A DNA stretch of 64,000 nucleotides from Streptomyces sp. NBC_01471 (lineage in GTDB: Bacteria > Actinomycetota > Actinomycetes > Streptomycetales > Streptomycetaceae). The notes beneath the pieces are model-generated. The model did no database searches, was not told where the DNA came from, and saw nothing but the letters and a program-made list of their open reading frames with translations. The stretch covers positions 7,805,501 through 7,869,500 of the forward strand of contig NZ_CP109450.1 in the NCBI RefSeq assembly GCF_041438865.1. The letters run 5' to 3'. The position numbers were made by a program, and so were the translations under genes. Below are positions 27,127 to 33,706 of the stretch, piece by piece (the stretch's first letter is position 1; each line of letters begins with the position of its first letter).

Positions 27127-27366
27127 TCACCGGTAGTTGCCGATGTAGCTCACCATGTCGCCGACGGTCCTCAACTCCGCGACCCGGTCGTCGGGGATCT
27201 TCAGCTCGAACCGGTCCTCGATCGCCATGTTCATCTCCACCATCGCCAGGGAGTCGACGTCCAGATCGTCGACGAATGACTTCTCGGTGGTCACCATCGC
27301 GGAGTCGACGCCGACGACCTCTTCGACGATCTTGGCAATGGCGTTGAGAATGTCGGTGCTGTTCAC
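27127..27366 (-). CDS. acyl carrier protein
   Basis: A 79-residue discrete carrier protein. The phosphopantetheine site is DDLDVDSLAMVEM with the Ser in the canonical place, and helices rich in acidic residues (VEMNMAIEDRFELKIPDD) make it more like fatty-acid-synthase ACPs than NRPS carriers. The GTG start is preceded by AAGGAGG. It is the last gene of the minus-strand operon, 143 bases after the oxoamine synthase, the only long gap in the operon. It probably carries the acyl chain extended by the ketosynthase and presented to the oxoamine synthase. Confidence 0.9.
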   Translation of the reverse strand: MNSTDILNAIAKIVEEVVGVDSAMVTTEKSFVDDLDVDSLAMVEMNMAIEDRFELKIPDDRVAELRTVGDMVSYIGNYR

Positions 27367-27509
27367 CAGGGGTTCCTCCTTCTTGGGGATGGGTCGGCGT
27401 GGGTCGGCCACCGCGCGTGTTCCGCGCGTGTCCCTGACGTGGTCAGCGGGCCGGCCCGGTCGGTTACGCCCGTCGGTCATCGGTCGGTGCGGCGAACCTC
27501 GGTGGGGCG

Positions 27510-28757
27510 TCAGAGCCCGAGGCGCCGTCGGTAGGCGAGGAGGGTGCGCAGGAAGCCGTCCATCTGCTCCTCGGTGTGGCCCGCGTGCGGGAACAAGCGC
27601 AGTAGCGCCTGATGACGTGAGACGGCCGGGTAGGAGAAGACGGGTACGAGGTAGCCGTCCTCGACGAACCATTCCCGCATCTGCAGGGCGGCAGCGTCGT
27701 TCCCGATCGGCACCGAGAGCATGTACGACTCGGTCGGCGTCGTCGGGGTGTCGGCCTCGTGCATCTGCCGGCGAAAGCGGGCGGCATGCGCCAAGTAGTC
27801 GTCGACGATCCCCGGATCGGCGGCGAGGGCGTCTATCGTGCGCTCGGCGGCGTAAGCGGTGGGCGGCTGGATGGCGGCCGTGAACATCGAGGTGCCGGAG
27901 AGCAGTTCGAAGGCGTCGATGGCCGCCGCCGGCCCGGCGAGCGCGCCGCCTTCCAGACCGATGGCTTTCGACAGCGACACCATGACGAAGTCGGCCCGCT
28001 CCCGGATCGCAGCCGCCTCCCGGGCGTACGGACGGTTCTCGGGCCCGTAGACCATGAAGCCGTTCGCATCGTCGATCATGCTCACGGCGCCGTGACGGTC
28101 GCACTCATCGAGAATCTCCACGATCGGCCCCATGGTGCCGTCGGCCGAATAGATGCTCTCGGCGATCACCACGGTCTTGCGGGCCCGGACCCGGTCCAGG
28201 ACGCGTGCCAGGTCGGTGACGTCGTTGTGCCGGAACGAGTGGACCTTGCGGCCGTAGCCAAGTCCCTCCAGGCCCTTCCAGATACTCCAGTGGACATCAC
28301 GGTCGACGACGAAGACGGTGTCGTGATTACGCACCTCGATCCCGGCGTCGAAGCGGGCGGAACTGCTCATGGCGTGAACGAACCCGATGTTGGCCAGCAG
28401 CCCCGTGGCGAAGCTGATGGCCCGCTCCTTGCCGGTGTGGCGGGCGATCGTCTCCTCCAGCACCTGGTGCGGGCGGCAAATCCCCTGGGTCATCCTGGAT
28501 CCGCTGGTGCTCAAGCCGTGAGCGAGCGCCCCCTCTGCGAAATGACGTCGTACCGGGATGTGACGCTCCAGATCGAGGAAGCTGATGCTGGCGAAGTTCA
28601 CCAGCTCGCGGCCGTTGCGGACGATGGTCGGCCCGACGGGACCGTCCACCACCGGCGGTCGGTATGCCGTGTCGTGCGTGTTCGCATCGACGAAAGCGGC
28701 GAAGGCCCATGGGGCCAGGCGGTCCACGGACGGTGCGGGAGCGGGGGACGCGGTCAT
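27510..28757 (-). CDS. alpha-oxoamine synthase (AONS/ALAS/KBL family)
   Basis: A 415-residue PLP enzyme of the family that joins an amino acid to an acyl-CoA or acyl-ACP with loss of CO2, giving an alpha-aminoketone. Motifs seen are GSRMTQGICRPHQVLEE, ATGLLANIGF, DRDVHWSIWKG, SFRHNDVTDL and the PLP-lysine segment VMVSLSKAIGLEGG near residue 264. The usual DE-x-H that contacts PLP reads DDANG, so Asn232 replaces the conserved His. The ATG overlaps the stop of the condensation-domain gene (ATGA). Next to a ketosynthase and an ACP it recalls the AONS step of prodiginine assembly. Confidence 0.9.
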   Translation of the reverse strand: MTASPAPAPSVDRLAPWAFAAFVDANTHDTAYRPPVVDGPVGPTIVRNGRELVNFASISFLDLERHIPVRRHFAEGALAHGLSTSGSRMTQGICRPHQVLEETIARHTGKERAISFATGLLANIGFVHAMSSSARFDAGIEVRNHDTVFVVDRDVHWSIWKGLEGLGYGRKVHSFRHNDVTDLARVLDRVRARKTVVIAESIYSADGTMGPIVEILDECDRHGAVSMIDDANGFMVYGPENRPYAREAAAIRERADFVMVSLSKAIGLEGGALAGPAAAIDAFELLSGTSMFTAAIQPPTAYAAERTIDALAADPGIVDDYLAHAARFRRQMHEADTPTTPTESYMLSVPIGNDAAALQMREWFVEDGYLVPVFSYPAVSRHQALLRLFPHAGHTEEQMDGFLRTLLAYRRRLGL

Positions 28758-30724
28758 GATGAGGTTTCTCCTCCACGATGGGCTCGGGCCGTCAAAGGCT
28801 CCAGGGCTGCGGCAAGGTGACCGAGCGAGGCTGTTCCGGCCAGCTCGTCCGACGCGATCCCGGTGAAACCGAACCGGTGAAGCAACGCGAGTAGACGAGG
28901 GACGGCGACCAGGGTGACTCCGTGGTCGGCGAGGCAACGGTTCATGTCCACGGCAGGCCCGCCGAAGGGGCCGGCCTGCACACCGCCGGGTCCGGCGGCT
29001 GCCACGGCGGCGGCCAGAGCCCGTTCGGCGCTCGTCACGGGCGGGCGCGACGGGACCCGCGGGGTTCCCGTCGAGCCGGTGGCGGTGCAGGGCCGGCCGG
29101 TGAGACGGCCGGATTCGGGGTCGGCCGGGGTCAGGACGTAACGGCCCGGGGCCAGGACACCGGGCACTTCGCCGAGATGGTCCAGGACGTGGCGGTGCAA
29201 GTCGTCGGGGGCGACCTCAGGGGCGACGCGAGCGCGCGCGACGAGGTGCGGTTCGTGGCCCTCCTCCGCGGCGTTCCCGCTGGGCGCCACCGTCACGTGG
29301 AGCACTCCGGGATGGCCGCGCAACACGTCCTCCACCGCGGCCAGGCACACCCATCCCTGCGGGGCTCGCCACCATCCGGAGGCGGCCGGGGCGAGCGGAC
29401 GTGCCGGAACGGGGCACTCGGCACCGTCGGCCAGCGCGCGCAGGAGAGCGAACAAACGGACGGGCAGCGCCACGGCCTGCTCGGCGTCGAGCAGGTGATC
29501 TCCGACGGTGACATCGAGGGTGACGACCCCTGCGTCGCGGCTGAGGTCGACGTAGAGCGTGTCGCAGGGCTCGTCGGGCGCGCTGCTGATCCAGGTGGCG
29601 GAGCCGTCCGGCGGAGTGTTCTGCGCGGGAACCAGATAGTCGCGTGGCCACGAGTAGCAGTTGTACTCGATGGTGTGTACGGGAACGACACCGCGGCGAC
29701 GGTCCATGCGGGCCTGGGCGGCGACCAGCTCCGCCGGGCGGTACTGACCGTGCCGGTAGGCCGCGGCGGAGGCCGCGGCGACCGAGGCGGCCACCTCGCC
29801 GAACGCCGCACCCGGGCGGAGATCGATCTGTACCGGAACCGTCAGGGCCCGCACACCGAGGCTGCTCCGCAGCGCGGCCCGGGCCCGGTTGGAGACCACC
29901 ACCGACGCGAGGAACCGGTGTTCGCCGGTGCGGGTGGCGACGTCGTGGGCCAGCACCGCGAGCACCACGACCTCCGGGCTGACCTGATGGCGCCGGGCGA
30001 CGCGGTCGATGTCGTCGTACGCGGCCACCGAGCGGTGCTGAAGGCGGTGGCGCCCCTCGCCGCCCCCGGTCCCGCCGAACGGGGCCAGCACGCCGGTCGG
30101 GTTACTCGCGAGACGCGTGAGCCATTCCCGCTCCGCCGCGCGGGCGCGTTCCGTGGGCTGGTCGGCGACCATGTCGAGCGGGTGCACCACGGATGCCTCC
30201 GCCGGTACGTCCTTGCCGCGCAGTTGATCGTGCAGCTGGTTGATCAGTACCGCCAGCCCCCACCCGTCCATCACAAGGTGGTGGGCGGAAATCAGGACCG
30301 CACACGGCTTTCCCCCCTCCAGCAGCACCCTGGCGAGCCAGGGCGGATTCCGCGAGGGATCGATCGGACAGGCGGCCAGCGCCGCTGTGGCAGCCTCCAC
30401 GGTGTCGGCGTCGGCGGAGGTGACATCGACGTGGTCGACCGGCAGTGGGGCCCAGTCCGCGCGGTGGACGTGCTGTACCGGGCGGAGCGGGTCGACAGTG
30501 GTGCGCAGCGCCTCGTGGCGGGCGGTGAGGGACGCGAGCGCCATGAGGACATCGGCGACTGTCGCCGGGGGCGGGACGTGGCAGTGGTCGGCGAGCGGCG
30601 TCGGGTTCACCCGCCGCGATGAGGGAATGGTGCGTTCGAACCAGTGCCACTGCTGGACCCAGGTGAGCGGCCCGCTGCGGGTGACGGTGGTGGGGCTCGG
30701 GGGCGGTTCCGGGAGGTGGTTCAC
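28754..30724 (-). CDS. stand-alone condensation-domain protein with carrier-like tail
   Basis: A 656-residue protein. Residues 1 to about 440 are an NRPS condensation domain with an intact active site (ISAHHLVMDGWG, around residue 150). A middle region (about 460-570) resembles the C-terminal subdomain of adenylating enzymes (VEDVLRGHPGVLHVTVAPSG, HVLDHLGEVPGVL). The last about 75 residues look like a carrier protein (SAERALAAAVAAA, then LADHGVTLVAVPRLL), but the phosphopantetheine Ser is missing. It could make an amide or ester in trans. The GTG start is 10 bases from the ketosynthase stop, and its own stop overlaps the next start. Confidence 0.8.
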   Translation of the reverse strand: MNHLPEPPPSPTTVTRSGPLTWVQQWHWFERTIPSSRRVNPTPLADHCHVPPPATVADVLMALASLTARHEALRTTVDPLRPVQHVHRADWAPLPVDHVDVTSADADTVEAATAALAACPIDPSRNPPWLARVLLEGGKPCAVLISAHHLVMDGWGLAVLINQLHDQLRGKDVPAEASVVHPLDMVADQPTERARAAEREWLTRLASNPTGVLAPFGGTGGGEGRHRLQHRSVAAYDDIDRVARRHQVSPEVVVLAVLAHDVATRTGEHRFLASVVVSNRARAALRSSLGVRALTVPVQIDLRPGAAFGEVAASVAAASAAAYRHGQYRPAELVAAQARMDRRRGVVPVHTIEYNCYSWPRDYLVPAQNTPPDGSATWISSAPDEPCDTLYVDLSRDAGVVTLDVTVGDHLLDAEQAVALPVRLFALLRALADGAECPVPARPLAPAASGWWRAPQGWVCLAAVEDVLRGHPGVLHVTVAPSGNAAEEGHEPHLVARARVAPEVAPDDLHRHVLDHLGEVPGVLAPGRYVLTPADPESGRLTGRPCTATGSTGTPRVPSRPPVTSAERALAAAVAAAGPGGVQAGPFGGPAVDMNRCLADHGVTLVAVPRLLALLHRFGFTGIASDELAGTASLGHLAAALEPLTARAHRGGETSS

Positions 30725-30734
30725 GGCCGGGACC

Positions 30735-32012
30735 TCATACCGCTCGGACCACGAGAGCGGCATTGTGGCCGCCGAAGCCGAACGAGTTGCTGAGAGCGGT
30801 CCGCAGATGCTCGTGGTGTTGCGTCCGGTGCGGCACGAAGTTGATGTCCGGGTCGATCGGCTCGTCGCAGTTGATCGTCGGCGGGACATCACCCGTGCGG
30901 AGGGCCTGGATCGACGCCACGAGCTCGACCACTCCGGCAGCACCGATCATGTGCCCGGTCATCGACTTGGTGGAGCTGACCGGGATCCGGGTGACACGAT
31001 CACCCAGCACCTTGCGCAGGACTGCTGTCTCGGTGGCGTCGTTCAGCAGCGTCCCGGTGCCGTGCGCGTTGACGTAGTCGATGTCTGCCCCCGTTATCCC
31101 CGCGTCGCGCAGCGCCGCCTCGACGGCAAGGCACGCGCCCCGTCCCTCCGGATGCGGGGCGGTCCAGTGATGAGCGTCGGAACTCGCTCCGTACCCCGTG
31201 AGTTCGGCCAGGGCCGCCGCCCCTCGACGGACGGCCACCTCGGCGGCCTCCAACACCACCACGGCGGCTCCTTCACTCATCACGAACCCGTCGCGACGGG
31301 TATCGAACGGCCGGCACGCCGCGGTCGGTTCGTCGTTGCGTCGGGACAGCGCGCGGGCGTTGCCGCTGCCCGCGAGATCGACGGTGGTGACGCAGGCGTC
31401 GGCACCGCCCGCGAGGACGATGTCGGCCTCCCCATGGCTGATCATGCGCATTCCCGCGCCCACCGCGTCGGCGCCGCTGGCGCACGCCGTGCTCTGGGCA
31501 CGGCTGGGCCCCTGCGTGCCGAGCCGCATGCTGATCTCGCCGGCTGCGCTGTCCATGGCGGTGGTGACCTGGGTGAAGGGGCTGATGGCCCGCGGCCCCT
31601 TGTCGCGCAGCGTGTTCGCGGCGCGGTAGATCGAACCGACCGGACCGTAGCCACTGCCGATGATCACGGCGACCCGCGGCGCCAGGCGGTCGTCCACGAC
31701 GAGTCCGGCGTGCTCGCAAGCCTCCAGCGCCGCCGCGAGGGCGTACTGCGCGTAGGGGTCGGCGCGACGGCTGACCTTCGGCGGCATGTAGCGGCCGGGT
31801 ACGAATCCGCGGACCTGGCCGCCGATCCGGACTCCGAGACCGGTCACGTCGATCGTGTGCACGGTGTCGATGCCACTGCGCCCGGCCAGCATCGCCGTCC
31901 ATGTCTCGTCGGCACTGTGGCCCAGCGGCGTCACTGCCCCGTACCCGGTGACCATCACCCGGCGTCGGGCCCGGCTGTGCCCGCCGTCATCCCGCTCTGT
32001 CGCGTCTGTCAC
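30735..32012 (-). CDS. FabF-like beta-ketoacyl-ACP synthase
   Basis: A 425-residue ketosynthase of the KAS II type with the complete Cys-His-His triad: AQSTACASGADAVG (Cys177), DYVNAHGTGTLLND and STKSMTGHMIGAAG. It carries out decarboxylative C-C bond formation between an acyl thioester and a malonyl-type ACP. The GTG start overlaps the TGA of the thiamine-enzyme gene (GTGA). No acyltransferase, ketoreductase or dehydratase is present nearby, so a single extension without reduction, fed from primary metabolism, is the simplest reading. Confidence 0.9.
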   Translation of the reverse strand: MTDATERDDGGHSRARRRVMVTGYGAVTPLGHSADETWTAMLAGRSGIDTVHTIDVTGLGVRIGGQVRGFVPGRYMPPKVSRRADPYAQYALAAALEACEHAGLVVDDRLAPRVAVIIGSGYGPVGSIYRAANTLRDKGPRAISPFTQVTTAMDSAAGEISMRLGTQGPSRAQSTACASGADAVGAGMRMISHGEADIVLAGGADACVTTVDLAGSGNARALSRRNDEPTAACRPFDTRRDGFVMSEGAAVVVLEAAEVAVRRGAAALAELTGYGASSDAHHWTAPHPEGRGACLAVEAALRDAGITGADIDYVNAHGTGTLLNDATETAVLRKVLGDRVTRIPVSSTKSMTGHMIGAAGVVELVASIQALRTGDVPPTINCDEPIDPDINFVPHRTQHHEHLRTALSNSFGFGGHNAALVVRAV

Positions 32013-33706
32013 TGGGGAGTCACCTCTGCGTCGCGGATGGCCGGGAGGATGTCGTCGGGGGCGACCGGCACCATGAGCGCGGCTGTGCCTCCCTGTGCGC
32101 AGAACCGTCGCGCGGCCAGAATCTCCTTGGTCAGCGTGGTCTTGTCGCGCAGCACTCGACAGTGGATGTCCGGCCCGTCCACAGCGGGAGGCGGTGTGCC
32201 TGGGCGGACGAAGGCGTAGCGTTCCTTGTCGAGGCCCAGGCGGGCACGTTGGGCGTCCAGCCAGCCGTACCCGCCGTTGCACAGCACGACGTAGAGAACG
32301 CCGCCGTGGGCCGGAGCGGTGACGGCGATGTCCGCGCGGGCCGCGAGGAACGCTCCGTCCCCGATGAACGCGGTGACTTCATGGTCCGGGGCGGCCCGCT
32401 TGACCCCGATGGCCGCTGCCGCTCCGAAGCCCAAGGGGGTTTGCTCCGACGGCACGATGGACCCGCCACCGACGCGGAAGGGGAAGCCGTAGGACCACAT
32501 GTCCTGCAGCCCGTTCTCCTGGACCAGTACGCGGGGCTCGCCGGCGGTGGCGTCGAGCGCGGCGAGCAGCTCGGCGATGCGGATCCCCGGCAGCGTCGCC
32601 GCGCGGACCAATTCCGCTTCCACTTCGAGCGCCACGGCCTGACGGGCGACGGCGATCCTCTCCGGCCACTCCTCTGTCGCGTCTGCGTGCCCACCCTCGC
32701 CGTCCTCATCCAGCGCCCGCGACCAGCCGAGCACGGCGTGCCGGGCGTCTCCGAGCACACGCGGGCCCGCGAACTCGGCCGACAGCCCGCCCGGATCGAC
32801 GTTGACCTGCACCACCGCGACCGGGGGCCACGGCGTTCCGCCTTCGGTGACTGTCTCCTCAAGCCGCCCGGCGAGCGACACCACCAGGTCACAGGATGAC
32901 CACAGCTCACGGAAGGGGGCCGCGGCGTAGAGGCCTGCCACGCCGCAGAACAGCGGGTGGCGTTCGTCGACGGCACCGCGGCCGGACGCGGTGGTGAAGA
33001 GCGCCGCGCCGAGGCGTTCGGCGAAGCGTTCGACCACACCGTCGTCGTTGCGGTGCCGCATTCCGCCGCCCACCAGCACCACCGGACGCCGACTCGCGCG
33101 GAGGGCCGCCAGTGCCGGTCCAGGCGTCACGGGAACGGATTCAAGGACCAGTGGTTCGGGCAGCGTCGGCACCGGTCCGGTGACGAGGATCTCCGCCGTG
33201 CGCACGTCATCGGGTACCTCCAGGTACACGGGCCCGGACGGCGGCCCCACGGCCCGGGTCAGCGCTGTGACCGTCGCGGGGATGACCCGGTCCGGATGCC
33301 CCACCCGGTGCGCCCACCGCACGAGGGGCGCTGTCACGGAGACCTGGTCGAGTTCCTGGAATCCGCCGCTGCCCCGGCGCCGTTCGGGCACGCCGGCGGC
33401 GAGCACGAGGACCGGTGCGCCGGACTCCCGCGCCTCCAGCAGACCCGTGGCCGCGTGCGTGACAGCCGGGCCTTTGCCCAGTGCGCATACGGCGAGCCTG
33501 CCGGACTGCAGCGCGTAGCCGGTCGCCATGTACATCGCGTTGCGCTGGTCACGGCACGGTACGAGATCCAGGCCGGCGGAGTCGAGGGCACGAAGCAACT
33601 CCAGATCGTCGCCGGGTAGCCCGAAGCAGGTGTCCACCTTGTTCGCCACCAGCAAGTCGACGATCGCGGACCACGCGTCGGAATATCGTTTGCTCACCCG
33701 GGTCAC
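32009..33706 (-). CDS. thiamine-diphosphate-dependent enzyme, acetolactate-synthase-like
   Basis: A 565-residue ThDP enzyme with the N-terminal PYR domain (KVDTCFGLPGDDLELLRAL), central domain (RPVVLVGGGMRHRN) and C-terminal PP domain with the cofactor motif GDGAFLAARAD, then about 20 residues later LCNGGYGW. Family members decarboxylate 2-oxoacids and may add the fragment to an aldehyde or acyl acceptor. The residue that normally activates ThDP, the Glu nine positions before GYA, is Gln54 here (CRDQRNAMYMATGYA). The GTG start overlaps the stop of the ligase-dehydrogenase gene. The reaction is unknown; carboligation with an aldehyde made by the upstream gene is my inference. Confidence 0.85.
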   Translation of the reverse strand: MTRVSKRYSDAWSAIVDLLVANKVDTCFGLPGDDLELLRALDSAGLDLVPCRDQRNAMYMATGYALQSGRLAVCALGKGPAVTHAATGLLEARESGAPVLVLAAGVPERRRGSGGFQELDQVSVTAPLVRWAHRVGHPDRVIPATVTALTRAVGPPSGPVYLEVPDDVRTAEILVTGPVPTLPEPLVLESVPVTPGPALAALRASRRPVVLVGGGMRHRNDDGVVERFAERLGAALFTTASGRGAVDERHPLFCGVAGLYAAAPFRELWSSCDLVVSLAGRLEETVTEGGTPWPPVAVVQVNVDPGGLSAEFAGPRVLGDARHAVLGWSRALDEDGEGGHADATEEWPERIAVARQAVALEVEAELVRAATLPGIRIAELLAALDATAGEPRVLVQENGLQDMWSYGFPFRVGGGSIVPSEQTPLGFGAAAAIGVKRAAPDHEVTAFIGDGAFLAARADIAVTAPAHGGVLYVVLCNGGYGWLDAQRARLGLDKERYAFVRPGTPPPAVDGPDIHCRVLRDKTTLTKEILAARRFCAQGGTAALMVPVAPDDILPAIRDAEVTPQ

